Positions 1-14,119 are shown, counted from the first letter of the stretch. The stretch: 64,000 bases of DNA from Erythrophleum ivorense (GCA_026724425.1 JAIUCV010000007.1:28184574-28248573); one strand, 5' to 3'. The notes: generated by a model from the sequence alone, not told the origin. Program-made: numbers and translations.

Positions 1-56
1 TATCCCTCTCTCCTCTGTTCCTTCTGAATCAAATTTTCTGTGCGTTTTCTCTTACA

Positions 57-337
57 CATCTTAGGAATGTGTAGAGCCTGTACATTTTTAAGATGTGATC
101 TGAACCGTCTAAATAAAATTTGAACGGTTTAGATTTTATATTTTATATATTTTTATTTAAATAATTATTTTTATAAAAATATATAGTTAAAAAATTATTT
201 TTATTTTATATTTTGTATCTTTTAAAATAAAAAAATGTCAAAACTTACAAAAAATAGAAAAGAGATCTAAACTATTCAAATCTAATCTAAACGGTCCAGA
301 TCAGATGTGCAGACCCTGCACATCCTTAAAGATGTGT
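57..337. mobile_element. MITE-like element with imperfect terminal inverted repeats
   Basis: The left end (CACATCTTAGGAATGTGTAG, then a GAACCGTC motif) is mirrored at the right end (ACGGTCCAGATC, then a GATGTGCAG-type segment ending AAGATGTG). About 65 bp on each side form an imperfect inverted repeat around an AT-rich core with no reading frame. A target-site duplication could not be fixed, so the edges are approximate. The ACCGTCCAGAT-type motif recurs near 45.3 and 53.35 kb, so this is probably one member of a small family. Confidence 0.6.
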
Positions 338-1385
338 TGGAGATCCACTTCCGTACATTTTATAAGATGTGCAAAAAAATATATTTTTTTATGAATCATT
401 TAGATTTAATTTAAATAATTTAAAATTTTTAAATTTTAATAATTTTTAATTTAAAAAAATAATTATGTGTGTGTTGAAGAGTCCAAGGCCCTATTTGGGA
501 TGATGATAGAAACTGAAAATGAAACGGAATTTTGCTGTCAAAATGTATTTGATATGTGTGTGTTGTAGGAAATGGAAACCAATATGAAAAGTATAAATAC
601 TGTGCATTTCTTTCTATTCCGCACCTTTTTTCTTGTGCCATCAATAATGACTTTTTTTTACCCTTCTTTCTCATTCACAATGTGCTTTTTTAACGTGGTC
701 AGCATTGTTCTTCAAAGTGAGTATTTACTACCTTTGCCTATTAACATTATCATCATATAAGATTCATTTATTATTATCATATAAAATGTAATTATGCATA
801 GGTAACTAAAGAAAAATAATTAGTCTTATTAAATAAAAAATGAAAGACTAGTGATACTAACACAAAATAAAAAGCAAAGTGAATTTTTTTTTTAAAAAAA
901 TACTTAACAAATAAGAATAACAAATTTCCAAAAAGAAGAACAAACTTATAAAAGACACATTTCAATTTTTAAAAAAATCCAAATAATGAAATAAAAAAGT
1001 AGAAATCAATTTAAAATTTTTTTAAATAATAGAAAAAAATTATTCTTGAATAGGGTTAAAAAATTTTCTTGTTAAAAGAAAACACACAGTTAAAATTTTA
1101 AAAAATTAATTCAAATAATTTTTAAAAAAATTTCAACTGAAATTCAGTCATAATAGGGTCAAAAAAAATTCTCCTAGAAGAAAACACATAGTTAAAATTT
1201 AAATCAATTCAAATAATTCTAAAATAAATTTTGACTAAAATTCAATCAAAAAATTCTAACTAAATTTTGGTCAGAACATTTGTTCTAATTACAATGTAAT
1301 CAAAATACGTGCAACCAAACGATAGTTAGATGAGTTTCAACTATATTATGGTTGTAATTTTTGACTGTAATACGTTGAAACCCGT

Positions 1386-1491
1386 CCAACTCATCCCTTT
1401 CTGGGAAGTCTATATCACAGTTTGTTAAGATAAGTCGGAACTCATTCAACTTACCCTTTTTTGGAGAGTCTATATCACAGTTTGTTAAAGT
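1386..1491. repeat. two-copy direct repeat, about 60 bp
   Basis: Two adjacent segments both read from a CAACTCATCCC / CAACTTACCC motif into GTCTATATCACAGTTTGTTAA. They sit inside the 1.66 kb TIR element and are non-coding. Confidence 0.6.
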
Positions 1492-1567
1492 TCTTTTTTA
1501 TATTTGTTTGCCTCTCCCTATTTCTTTTTCTCTTTATTTGTTTTCTAGTTTTTCCCCTGAGCATAAA

Positions 1568-1629
1568 AACAATTACTTTTAAATTTGATTGCTCCAATAA
1601 CAATTACTTTTAAATTTGATTGCTCCAAT
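1568..1629. repeat. perfect tandem duplication, 31 bp x 2
   Basis: The unit starts AACAATTACTTTT and ends GCTCCAAT. Two identical copies are followed by an 8-base start of a third. The lack of divergence suggests a recent duplication. Confidence 0.85.
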
Positions 1630-2489
1630 AACAATTCAAAATGTTTATAAAAAGATAAATAATAAGAAGCAAAATAAAAATATAAATAACTATATTACTT
1701 ACAAAATGAATTATAAAATCATAAAATAACTAAATTAAGTTGGATTAATTCTCTAAAAATCTAAATTAAAGGCAATTTTATTCAATTCAAAAATAAATAA
1801 ATAAAATAATATACATTACCATTATACATTAACACATTTTGAATTTTTTTTTTTGAGATAATAGCCTTTGCCAAACAACAAAAGGTAACTAGAGAGTTCA
1901 ACACAAGGTATACTATATTATACTATGCTTGATGTGATGTGAAATTATATTATTTTTTCGAATGAGGATATTTTTCTCTTTTATCTTCAATTACTTTTCA
2001 TTCCATTTCGATTTTATTCAACCAACCAAAAAATTTCAAATATAATTCCTTTCCTTTTCACTCATATCAAATATTTTTTTTATTATATTCCATTTATCTT
2101 TCTATTTCCATTTCTATCACTAAGGAATCTACATACCAAATGAGGCCCAAGTGTGTGATATTATTAAATCACTCCAACGATGATTGGTTTCCTCAACTAT
2201 GGCAAAAGCTATGGTCTTTTTAGGGAATTTTAAGAATGTCCTTACCCTTAAGGAAAGCAATGTTAGGAAGTACCACAACTGCATCACTTAAGCTGTAAGT
2301 AGATAAAATTCCACTGAATGCTTTTTTATTTTTTATTTTTCTTATTTTTTATTTTCATTATTTCGAGAAAATATCCTAATTTTTCAAATCCTAAATTTCT
2401 AATAGCAATTATGTTCAATTGAAAAACATTTTAATTGTACTAAAGTTATTAATTTGTAAGTTATTGACATAATACTAAAAAAAGTAGTT

Positions 2490-3110
2490 TTTGCAACTAT
2501 TTTTAGTAGTGATTAAAAAAAGTTGTTACAATAACTTCATTTTTTGTGGCAAAATTTATATGCTACCGTTAAAATGCATCACTAAAAGGGTATTTCTCTT
2601 TTTCTTAAAACTTGAAGTAGGAGCACTAAAAATGTCATTGCTAAACAACTTTAGTGGCAATGAAAAGTTGCTACTAAGAAATTTTATTTTTTAGTAGCAA
2701 AAACACATTGCCACTGACTCTTTTGGTATAATTTTATGGCTAGAATTTTAGTGACAATTATTTGCTACTACTAAACTTGGTTTTAGTAGCGACATTCTTT
2801 CTTGCCACTAATTTTGACTTTTTATAGAGACATGGGCTCACTGCTAAAAAGTTACATAGTGGGGACCACTCAATGTTGCCATTAAAAATGCATTTTTTAT
2901 GGCGCCATTTCATCATGGCTATTAGAAACTATTTCAATGGCAACTAAATGTTATCACTAATTCATTTTAAAATTATTGTCACAAGTGGGACAAAAAAATT
3001 TTGGAGCCAAAGTTTTTAATAACAATAGCTTGTCACCACCAAAAGATATCTTAGCAGCAACAACAAAAAGTTGTTGCTAAAGTCAAATTTAACAGCAACC
3101 CATTGTAACC
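2490..3110. repeat. left subterminal TAGTGGCAAC repeat array
   Basis: Many 10-12 bp motifs of the type TTTAGTGGCAA and its complement TTGCCACTAAA occur in both orientations at 20-60 bp spacing. In CACTA elements such motifs bind the element's own DNA-binding protein. This is inferred here from pattern only. Confidence 0.6.
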
Positions 3111-5639
3111 ACTAATTCTCTTTAAGTTTTCTTTTTTAAGAAAGTTAAAGTAGGGGTTTTCATCCCTCCCCCCATAAATAACCCTCTCCCAACCTCTTCC
3201 CTTTTCAATTGTGCTCGTGTGACATAAAAGATCAAGAGAATGGGAGGGATGAATGGGTGAGATTGCCAAAAAGGATGATAAAGACAATAGAAAGCATGAT
3301 GGAAGGACTTATAATTAGGGAGAAAATGATGATTGAGACTCCTCAAATGCTTGAGAAAGAGATTGATGACAAGGGCTTCTTCTTAGGTAGCCTTGAATTC
3401 CACAATTTTCATTTTGCTAAGATTCAGACGAGTTTGGTTTCATTTTACTAAGTTTGCTAGGTTTGTTGAAATTCATTTTGGGTTTGTACTTGTAAATATA
3501 TTAAATACATTAGAATAAATATATTAAAAGTAGAACTCATTAATTAACAATTTTTTTAAAAAAAATTTGCTTGAAATTGATTTGAGAAAATTTTTTTATG
3601 TCCTTACAAATCTATTCTTACAAGTTAAATTTCATATTTTCATTTTCTTTTTGGATTTATAAATAAAATGCTACTATATTTGTTATTCTTGAATTATTTC
3701 ACTGATATATAATCTATTTCTAAGAATATGCTTTTCAATTCCTTAACAAAATGCCATTATTCATTTCCTAGGTATATGTTCTACATTTTCCCCTTACCTT
3801 TTTTCTTTTTAATTTTAAAAGATTGTTTTTTTATTGGGTTTTAATTCATCATGGGTTTTTGAATGCATTAAATGTTGAATGCCATTCTACTTGCCTTATT
3901 TTTGACAAATTTAACCTTGATGCTTATTTTATTGATTTATTGGGAGCAACTCAAAAATGGTATTTAGTTCTCCAAACAAGTTTTATAATTGTTTAGGAGA
4001 TATTGGTTTAGGGGATCATATGATACCAGGTACCCTTGAATGGGTCTCCACAAGTATAGGGATTTTCATGCATGCAAATCCTTACTTCATGAAGTTCAAG
4101 CACTAGAATATTCACATACTCCAAGCCAGATATGTGAAACAATAATGAAGAATAGACTAACTAAGGCCTATAAACTTCTAGATTTTCCCAAGTAGGAAGA
4201 GTTAGATGAAGAATAATTTGATAAAATGATGGAAGATTCACTTAGTTAGGAATAATGCATGGAAATGAGTAATAATAAAGCTTATTAATTTTGTAATGGG
4301 TTAGGAATTATATGTAATAGGTTTAGGGTAAAGAGTTTATGATATTGTCATGAATGATTCCACAAGTATATAGGTCTCACAAGTAATAAACTAATGAGTA
4401 TAATATTATTTTAATGAAGAAGGAATTCAATTATCAATTATCAAAATTAATTATATTATCTGAATTATCAAATTAGAATAAAAACTAATAAAAATAAAGT
4501 GAAAATAATAAGATTCTCTGCACAAACATTAATTGTATATGACTGTAAAAGTTCTTGAATCTAGAATCTTCTATTTACTTTCCTAAGCATCATTCAATGT
4601 AAACTCTTACAACAAAATCTGATTGAATTAATGAAAATTTTACTAATATGAGTGAAATTCTCTCTTAAAATAAGTCACCTTATTTATACTAAATTTATGT
4701 CTACTCTCGTTATCATATACTTAGTATAAACCCATTACATATAAGAGCTTCATACAAAATAATATTTGTAACCTGGTCAAATACAATTTATATCTCTATA
4801 AAATTATTATTTAAGTCTATTACTCTAATGATCTATCCTGTAATTGATTTATTGATCATTTCATAATACATTAGATGAATAGTAGTCAACCATTCATAGG
4901 CAACACAAAATAATAATAAATTAATTCAATAGAAATCATCATAAAAGCAATCTAAAGTTAGCTTATACAGTAAATAAGTTCATCTAAATTCTAGATAGAA
5001 GAATTTAGTTACACATGATAGAAATCAACAAAGCAATTATAAAAGTAAACAAATCCATGGTTGAAAGCTAAGGAAAAGAGATAATAGAAAAACAACTTAG
5101 CTGAAGTCACAATCCATTGATAAGAACTTCAGACATGCTCCTATATCTAGTAGATCTCTAAAACACTCCTTTGGAGTTTTCCTAACCTATCTCTGCATCT
5201 CTAAATTTCTTTTCTACCTTCGTCTTTCAAAAATTCAAAGTTACCTCATAAAAGCCCCAAAATTAGTTGTACATGATAGTCCATGTCAAAATTATTTGTT
5301 TACACAGCTTGCCTATGTATGTCTCTAGTTTGCTTAGAGATTCCTCTTTTACATGCTTGTGTTCAGTATCATGGTTAGTTCGTGTTCCTTACTAAAAATG
5401 CCTAATTTCGTGCTAATTTTTTCATGTTTTTCCACTTCTAACTATTCCTAAATAAATCAAATATAAGATACATAGAAAACATAGAAATTGAACTTAATTA
5501 CTTAATTTAATTTTAAGAAAGCATGTATAACTAACACTCATCAAATATGCAAACTCTTAGTTAATGTATTCAATTTCTCTAAACATTAATGTCTTTTGTA
5601 GCTACAATATAAAGTAATTAAAAATTTTAAATTTTTTCT

Positions 5640-6060
5640 TAAAAAAAAGTTTTTAACAATGACATTTTTTGCCATCAAAGAAAATTTCAATAATGACAAA
5701 TAGCATTAAAACTAAATTTTTAGTGACAACATAAGTTGTTGGTAAAAGATTCTTTAGTGGGATTCAAAGAGTCGCCACTCCAAATTAGCAACAACAAATG
5801 TTATTGTGAAAGTGCTCTTTAAGTGGTGACATTCTACAAAAGCCCAACCATTGGGATTTTAGTAGTAACAAAAATTGCTATGAAATATTTTTTAGTAGCA
5901 GCTTTTGTTATCGCTAAATATAGTTTTAGTGGTAACTTTTTTTATTGCCCTTAAAAACATTTTGTTATGGAGATATTATTGACGATTTAGTGTAACTAAA
6001 TGTCACCACTAAATGTTTTTAGTAGCAACTATTGGACACAAAATGATGACAAAAACAAAT
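5640..6060. repeat. right subterminal TAGTGGCAAC repeat array
   Basis: The same motif family as the left array is seen, for example TTTTTAGTGACAAC, TTTTAGTGGTAAC and TGTCACCACTAAA. It stops just before the TTTGTAGTA end at 6,072. Confidence 0.6.
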
Positions 6061-6072
6061 TTTTTTGTAGTA

Positions 6073-8840
6073 CATTTATGGAATCAACATGAATAATTTG
6101 AGAAATTTTATTTTAGTTTGCTTCATGTAAAAGGGGGCTAACGGCATATTGTAATATTTGCCCAAATAGGAGTTTATGATGATGTACCTAATGCTCTTTA
6201 AAGATGGCTTCTTTATTTTTTGAGTTATTTTAAAATTAGCTATTTTACTAACCATGTTGTATGTTTATGAATAACTTTCCTTTGCTATGCAAGACAATAA
6301 TACTATAATAGAGATTCCAAGAAAAATTCTAATTATAGGAAATGGAAGCAAAACTTAAGATTTGTCATGGGTATAATGCATAATGATTTTGCATAGAGTG
6401 AGAATCTTATTGATAATGGGTGTAATTAAAATGCAAATAGAATTGTTTGCATATTTTTTGAATTTTGCAATAAGAAATTTTGGTCATATTTATCATGTTA
6501 TTGACTTTAAAGCTATGTGAAATGAAATTATGACTTAATTTGTTGAAATTCCCTTGCATATTTTGTGAAATAATTTAAGATTATATTTGTAAAATATAAT
6601 TGTGCAAAATTTCACATATATGCTATTTTGTGAAAAATGTCTCATAATATTTTAGTTCATAAAAAGATTAAGAAATTTTGTGAAAGATATATTAACTGTC
6701 TATAGTGATAATATATATTTCTCTTGATATTGGGGATATAAGGTCATGGTTGACTATTTCGTAAAAGGTCAACCAAAGAAGAAAATTATAATTCAAAGTA
6801 AAATAAATAAATAAATAAATAAATAAATATAACATTTTGGAAATAACATGTGTAAATATTAGTTGGCCTTATTTATCCATATCATGTGGCGATAGATATT
6901 GCATCAATTTGATTGATCTTTTTTTTTCTTATGGCTCTATTTTATTAACTAAAAAAATTTTCCTAATATATATAAGTTTATCAAATTGAAGTTGAGAAAC
7001 AATTGGCATGGGAAAATTCTTAGATTGCTAAGTTCTTTATATATACTTTTTGGATACTTTTGTGATTGATGATATTATTTGGCTAGATATATACTTTGGG
7101 ATTATTGTATGCTGTTTAATATAAGAAAATAAATACTTTTCTTTTGTGATAATTTAATTTCATGTAAATCTCTTTTAAATAGCTATAAATTCATTTGATA
7201 TAAGGAAATAAACATATTCTTTTGTCATTTTATCTACATTTTTAGTAAGTTTGGATACTTCAATAATTTTAGAGTGAGTTTTTAAAACTTTACAATAGAA
7301 ATTTGATGGTACATGTAAAGTACTAAGGACGTTAAACTTACCAAAGACTTTGTTTTCCTTGGCTACAAAATGCATTTATGGATGTTTGAATATGATTATT
7401 AGAGTTATCAAAGTGACAATGATCATTAATTTTCACAAAGAGTGTGATGTTTGATGAAATGTGAAGGTTTCAATATCATTATATTAGGAATATTTTCTTA
7501 ATGCGTATATATATCTCTTATAAGTGTTTATAAAAGAGGGATGATATTGTTAAATTTTGAAATCATGTTGAATTATTTTCATGAGATATTTCTTTTCAAC
7601 TCCACTAACCAGAGATTTTTACCACTTGACTATTTCTAGCATGTTTGTGGGGATTGTTATGTTTCATGCTATGTTAGGTTGGTGAAAGTTTTGGAATAAA
7701 TATTTGAAACTTCACTAATGAGATGTTGATTCCTTAACTAAAGGTTTAAGACCTATATAATATAAGAAACATGCCAAAGATATGTAAATTTTAGGATTTT
7801 TTGATTTCCTAAGTTAGTGGGAATTATATACATTTTACATTTATATGATGATTCCATAGATATAACTCATCTTGTGTTATATTTAATTGATGTAATATAT
7901 TGTTGCATTTATTTGATATGTTTCATTGATGATCGTTGTTGCGTTGTTGCTTTTATTGTGCAAAGGTTAGATACACCATATATCTTAAAGCATTGTACTT
8001 ATATTAAGAATAATAGTCGTATTTGTTATCACGTATCACTGTTGGCACTACATAATATTCTCAAAATATAATTATTTATGCAGCACTGAAAATTATGTAT
8101 ATTAGAATTAGTACATAACTAAGCAGGGGCTAGACAATTAATTTCAGATCTAAAGCAAGCCTACTAACGATCTAATTACCATTAAACATAATGTATTTTG
8201 CTACCAACCACACCAAGCAATCCGGCCATTCCATTCGCCTAACACTTAGAAACCATTTATTAAGAGAATAACATCATTATATCTTGCAATTGCACAAGTG
8301 GCCGCCCAAACTAAGCAATACTATTCTCTAGTTCAATTATGCATCACATCAGCAAGCTTCACGCCACCTAGCTTCATATCACCATTTGATATTACCCATA
8401 ACAAATGCATGACGCCTAATATAACTTCTTCCTACCACTCTTATAATTCGGTCAACCCCATTCTCTGATTCATCTAATCTAATATACATTCTTATTTGAC
8501 CAAATTCACATCTTGCCATATTCTAGCTATCATATCCCATTAATTGGCATTTCAAATTTACATCTTGGTAGGTTTTGGTTGAAAATAAAAATTAGCATGT
8601 GAATATCATAAAATGTCGTAAAGACTAGTTACTAGCCAGGTAGCGTAGTGAAAAGAAAAAGCATGTTTTTAAGTTTACATAACAAAGTAAAGTTAGTGAA
8701 AACACATAATCAAATGGTATAAACCTTCAGGAATTGGAATACATTTGCTTTAAAGCAAAGGACATTATATGTAGGTAGCCTCAGACTAAGTGAAGGCAAT
8801 GGACATATGCATGTGACTTCTCTTCAATTGGGTACTGCCT
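6073..8840. other. AT-rich DNA, no gene seen
   Basis: No coding pattern, RNA gene or terminal repeats were recognised. A short AAAT microsatellite lies at about 6,802-6,829. The open frames here are short and low in complexity. Confidence 0.6.
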
Positions 8841-8844
8841 GGAC

Positions 8845-8905
8845 CTACTATTACAAAAAAGACTGGGCGTTTCATAACAGTTCTCAACCAACGGTTGCTA
8901 TATAT
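8845..8905. mobile_element. possible CACTA-like terminus
   Basis: TACTATTACAAAAAAGACTG followed shortly by CAACGGTTGC resembles the end of CACTA-type or related small elements. No partner end was found downstream, so this is a weak call on one short motif. Confidence 0.25.
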
Positions 8906-11278
8906 ATTTGTTCATGGAAATTTAGTCCTTTACGATGAGGAGAAAAAATTTCTTAATTTTTCGCCGAACAGATTTATTGATCAAAACACATGCATATATA
9001 GGTCAAACACTAATAAACTTGTTCGATGGGTATGTACTTGGATTGAGCGTGGAAGACTGGGCAATGCAATTTGTCATCTGAGTATTTTGTGCCATTTCTT
9101 TCAACGACAATATACTCGTATTCCCCAAAAACTTTCGATGGAAATTTAAAACCTGGGAATTAGAAATGTGATTCTAGCTAAAATGTCACAAGTAGAAAAT
9201 AGAGTTTTCAAATTCATTGGATGTTACCTTTAGACACTTGGACTACGTAATACAAGTCTACAATAATTGCACATGAAAAAAAAATAGAGAGGGAAAAATA
9301 TAACATGCATAACACGGCTATATTTTTGGATCTCATTTATTTATTTTTTAAATTGTAGGCGTTAAATTAAATGTGTCTTTGCTTTTGGATCTTGGTAATA
9401 TCAATTTCTTAAAATAATGTAGAATATACGAATCCAAATATAAGTTATGTTAAACTGTTTAAACAAACAAAGATTTAGATTTGAACGAAAATGACGGCTT
9501 TAGCTTGAATTCAGTGTTATACTGCACTAGGTCACTAGAATTGAGTCATAGTTACACTTCAATATTGGGTATAAGAAGAAGATGATCACAAAGGTAAAAC
9601 CGTGAAAGTAAAGTTGTTCACTGTAAAAGACATTCAAGCTTAGCGATGAGAATTGAGCTATTTTGAGCCTTTTGGTTGCTTTATCTCCTAGATGCTGAAA
9701 ACTTGTTTGGTAGGTAGGCCCAAGCAATACGCGCTTGAAGACTAACAAAAGTCATATGGTTGCTTCCATTACCTTCACTTACGTAACTACATATTATGTC
9801 CTTGCTTTAAACAAGCATGATTATGTGTTTCTACAAACTTTATTGTTTGAATTTAAATATATGCTCAAAAAAGGATTAAAATTGAACCTAATCAAATTCC
9901 AAAATTATTGTTAAAAGGGTTGAATTTGATCTTGAAACAGCTGACATGGGCAACTAATGAATGCTTGAGGTTTATTGTCACCTTAAACTCTTGGTAGCAT
10001 TATCAGCTATTGAAAATTATCTTAAAAATATGTTCTTCTGAATTTTGGTAGGGAAAATGTACAAATATACTTCTTGAATTTCGAATCATTTGCAAACATT
10101 CCTTGCAACCTTAAAAACTAGAAATTACCCCTCACTTCCATACTAAACACTAATTAGACATCATTGATAAATGTGTATTACAAATTGAAAGCTCATGGAG
10201 TTTGTAGAAAGTTAAATTATTTTGTTCTTGATCCTCAAAGATGTCCTTACCTTTTATTTGGGCCACCAAAATTCAAAAATATCTAATTGAGCCCTTATAA
10301 TTTGAATTTTTCTTTTTTATTTAGTACTTGTTCATGCCACGTTCTGATCATGACTTCTAGAAAGCCATGAATTATTACTAGCCATCCTTTGCCCATAAGG
10401 TCATTGATCGATGTAAATAATTGGTTTGGATTTACTGCCACAAATGAATTATTACTCAGATTTTCTATGAACTCGCAAGGGAATGGAAAGCTGTTAACTA
10501 ATCATTGATCTTTAGAGTTTTTAACATATAAAATTGATTTAAATTACCCATGCTCCTTTATCACCAAAAAATGCACGTGGTCGTTGGTGGCATGAATATT
10601 GTTTCCACTCATGAAACCCCCAACAGGTTTTATCGCAGTAGATGTAAAGGGTGAAGTGGAAGTAGAGGGGCCTAAGAAGGCAAATCTTTTTTACTTGCTT
10701 AAAGGCCCACAGACAAAGCCCAACCCAAGTTTCATATCATTCTAGGGGAATCATCACTACGTCATTCTGGCCCTTCATTTGGGGTCTCTAAGATATTGGC
10801 ATGGCTGTGCTTTAAAGCAAGCTGGTACATCGCAAGACCTTTGAAACGTGTCTGCTTTAGAATACCAAGAATGATGTATTTTTCACTCTTAACTTTTGTG
10901 GCTATGTCCCAGGAAAATGTATTGATCTTTCAAGGAAACTACGAAAATGCGTGGTGCGCTTTTTCACTTTACTAAGTGAACTAGTAATGCAACTTGTGCA
11001 AATGCACAAGCTATGATTAAAATATTATGTTTAAATTTGTTTTATACAAATTTATATGTTTAATATGCGTGGATATATGTATAGATCTCGCCTGATTGAG
11101 TTTTTATTTTGTCTAATTCTAACTTCCAAAGAGGCAATTGGGCTTCTACTTCTTAGAACATCATTTTGAGTTCAAAGGCCTCTTTTTTTTTTCTTTTTTT
11201 TTTGGAAAAGATTGACTACATTAATGAAATATTCGCAGCAAAAACTTGGTCTTGATAAAGTTATCATAGATGTTAGTA
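8906..11278. other. anonymous AT-rich DNA
   Basis: No supported gene. Base composition is slightly less extreme around 10.5-10.95 kb (for example near ATTGGCATGGCTGTG), but no frame, splice pattern or known motif could be recognised. Confidence 0.5.
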
Positions 11279-12003
11279 AGTTTGATATTCTTTTTCTTGT
11301 AAGGCTAAATGTGATCATTTGGAAAAATGTAATTCTTAGAAGAAATTTGTTTTTCAGCTAAAGATGTAGAATGGCTAAATTCCCAAACATATTTTGAAAA
11401 TTGTTTATAATCAATTGATAAATTATTCGACAAATCAAAAATAACCTTTGAAGTTTCTCATACAGTCATAATCAAGAGGACTCAATGACTTCAAGGACAA
11501 GGTGGAATATTATAGGCCTCCCACATGTGAGAATTTCAAGCTGCACTAATTAAAGTGTTTGGCAAGCATGAAAGCTATATGTTCTGACTTTTCACATCTT
11601 AAAATATGAACAAAAGTATTCAGTTACACATGTTCCTTCTATGTAGTATATAATTGAAGCATATATTCTTTTCAAAATCTAGTCACCAATATTTATATCA
11701 TTTTTGAAGATGCTAGTTTTGATATGATCTTTCAAGAAGAAACAGTGAAATTTGTAGAACATAATAGATTTGATATGATTAATCTAGCATGAATATGAAA
11801 GGTAATTTTTAATAGAAATTTTTTTTCCTCAATTAAGGAAGATGTAGAATTGAGAAATTCCCAAACATATTCTAAATATTGTTTATGGTCAACTGATATA
11901 TTATTCAAAAAATCCAAAGTAGCATTTCCAACCTATCTCATAGAGTTACAATCAAGAGTATTCAAGGACTTTAAGGTCAAGGAGTAATATTATAGGCCTC
12001 CCT
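11279..12003 (-). repeat. spaced duplication of a ~240 bp unit
   Basis: Copies at about 11,279-11,525 and 11,767-12,003 share TTCCCAAACATAT, a TTGTTTAT segment and end TATTATAGGCCTCCC. The period is about 480 bp. On the minus strand both copies keep a partly conserved frame: one reads NNISVDHKQYLEYVWEF, the other NNLSIDYKQFSKYVWEF. The peptide similarity may reflect an old coding duplication or just the DNA duplication. The family is not recognised. Confidence 0.5.
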
Positions 12004-13215
12004 CCCACAAGCGGAAATGCATGGCCAATGATCAATTATTGTATTTAAAAAAAAATTAGTTATTTTTGTAACAAATACAAATAAATAATAATATGAAAAA
12101 AATACTAAAATAGTGAAAAAACATTAACAACTTTCTTTCATTATAAATTCTTATCAATCAAGACATGATTGTCATTATAGTAAAAAAAAATTAATAACAA
12201 ATAAGAAGACAAAATACTTCTAAAATATTATCAAAGTAACTAAATTGAAAGAATACTAACTAAAAAAAGTCAAATAAATTATAAGATGTTGAACTTTCAT
12301 TCTATATAAAATCAAGCTTAAACTTGTCCATCATGAGGCAAAATGTAATGTGACAGTTTTTATTAAGCTTGAACTTTCATTCTTTTATAGAGGGGTTCAT
12401 GGCTATAGCTGTAATGTAACAGTTTTTATTAAAATTCTCTTGGAAGGGGTTTATCATGACAGAAAAAAGGAAAGAGATATCTACTTTACTAAGTTTATGG
12501 ACAAAACCCATACACGAGACATATGTTCAAGTCATAGATTATGAGATGAGAACATAAAGAACTAATCGCACAAATATCTTATAAAATAGCTATGTGTAAA
12601 AATAAATATATCATTAATATGTTTATGTTAAATAAATTTTAAAATTTGATATAAAAATTTACTAAACAATGCATAAAACTGAAAAAAGTCAATATTATGT
12701 TAAATAGCTATTGTCTTGCAATATAAGATAATTCTTAATTATGTGCATTGAACTTAATAATCCCTTCTTGTTACTCAGTTTTTGGGACCCCCCGAAGGAT
12801 TCACCATGTAAGAAGCAACCCCACAAATGATAAGCAACTACACTTTATGTTTTTAATTAAAGTTAACTTATAAGATTGGTATGTTAACTTTATAATGTAA
12901 TTTTTTTAATAGACTAAAATAAAATATTTAATTGATCATTTTGGGATATTTAATTGCAAAGTATTAAAATTAAGTTTGTGATTTTAGGAGCAACATCTAA
13001 AAAAAATCTAAAACTATAGCAAACAATCCCATGTTTATATTACATGATTCCATGACTCAGTCAAATATGTAAACTTAATATCAAAGTGAGGTTATAAGAA
13101 ATTATCTAAAACAACATAGTTCCAAAGATATTAATCAAAGAAATCTTAAAAATCAATAAGATATCGACCAGCCACATGAGATTTATTTTGTAAAAGCCGC
13201 CAGCATGCTCTGATT
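12004..13215. other. AT-rich DNA, no gene seen
   Basis: Nothing is recognisable except a short internal repeat (a TGTGACAGTTTTTATTAA-type segment at about 12,350 and 12,416). Confidence 0.5.
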
Positions 13216-13228
13216 ATGTGTTTTTCTC

Positions 13229-13246
13229 TTTTTTTGGGGGGGGGGG
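13229..13246. repeat. oligo(T)-oligo(G) tract
   Basis: A run of seven T followed by eleven G. Two other T-run/G-run junctions occur in the window, at 16.67 and 43.11 kb. Confidence 0.9.
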
Positions 13247-14119
13247 TGTTTCCTCATGATATGAAGAATGGAGTGTCTCAATACCAGAAAAGCAATAGGA
13301 ACTGAAAGAGCTCCAATTTATGCAAATTATACCATACCACAATTTTTCAAAGTTTTGAGAAAAAATAAAAATCACTTCACAGAGCACAATGCATATTCAA
13401 GAAACTGTCCTGCACAAAATTGCAATTGGAGGTATGTTTAGTTGTGTACTAAAACTCTTTAGAAACTAATAAAATAATGTCAATAACTTAATTGACAATT
13501 AAAAAAAAAACTCTCTTTACATATAAGTGATGGAGAGAAGACTTTGATGATCTGAAAACAAAAGTCAATAATTGACATTTCAATTGCAATTGAGTCGAAC
13601 AGAGAAAGAGCTTCAAACATATACGAATAATACTGCATCTTAGTAGTGGAAAAGCAATGTATAGAAACATAAAAAGCTCCAATTGATACCACATTTATTA
13701 GAATTTCGAGACTTATAAATTAAAGGAAATAAACAAAGAGAAACTTGAGAAACAATATTACAGAAGCTTTTTCACTTGGGCATCTCAAATCTTGTAAGCA
13801 AACCCTTTAGAATGACCATTTAAAAAAAAAAAAGATCATTAACAAAACAGTGTATTACAACAGAAAAAAGTTATAACTTGTAGATGTAGCTCTGAAATAC
13901 TCCAACTTTGAAGAGATCTCCCAATATCCCAAATCAGAACTTGCACATCCAGAGAAGCCAACAAGGGAGACAAAAGCCATTTGTTATAACTAACCTTTGA
14001 AGTGGCTAGGTTCAAGGTACTCCATCCTGGACTACATAATTAATCAAAAAAACAACACGATATCATTTTTGCTTCACTTCCCATCAATACGAATTGGCAC
14101 TCTCTTTCACACACCATTA

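Larger units (their letters stand above)
488..2146. mobile_element. TIR element, about 1.66 kb, non-coding
   Basis: The left end GCCCTATTTGGGATG and the reverse complement of the right end, GCCTCATTTGGTATG, match at 12 of 15 positions. The similarity continues weakly inward (GATAGAAA on both sides). CCAAG lies directly outside both ends and could be a 5-bp target duplication, although hAT elements usually make 8 bp. The interior is AT-rich and non-coding and contains two local duplications listed separately. It could instead be two unrelated small elements whose ends happen to pair. Confidence 0.45.
2473..6072. mobile_element. CACTA-like DNA transposon, non-autonomous
   Basis: The ends read TACTAAAAAAAG on the left and, reverse-complemented, TACTACAAAAAAATTTG on the right, close to the CACTACAAgAAA-type TIR of plant CACTA (En/Spm) elements. 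Inside both ends, at about 2,490-3,110 and 5,640-6,060, are dense short direct and inverted copies of TAGTGGCAAC-like motifs (TTGCTACTAA, GTTGCCACT), the usual subterminal architecture of this superfamily. No transposase is visible. The middle (3.2-5.6 kb) is AT-rich and may hold other insertions. An 80-codon frame at 3,209-3,451 has no recognisable domain. No clean 3-bp target duplication was found, so the edges may be off by a few bases. Confidence 0.6.

Noticed and set aside
3209..3451. 80-codon plus-strand open frame inside the CACTA-like element
   Set aside because: No recognisable domain, overlapped by minus-strand frames of similar length, and located in a repeat.
6802..6829. Possible CRISPR-like or satellite array
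   Set aside because: It is a simple AAAT microsatellite; no spaced repeats of CRISPR type occur anywhere in the window.
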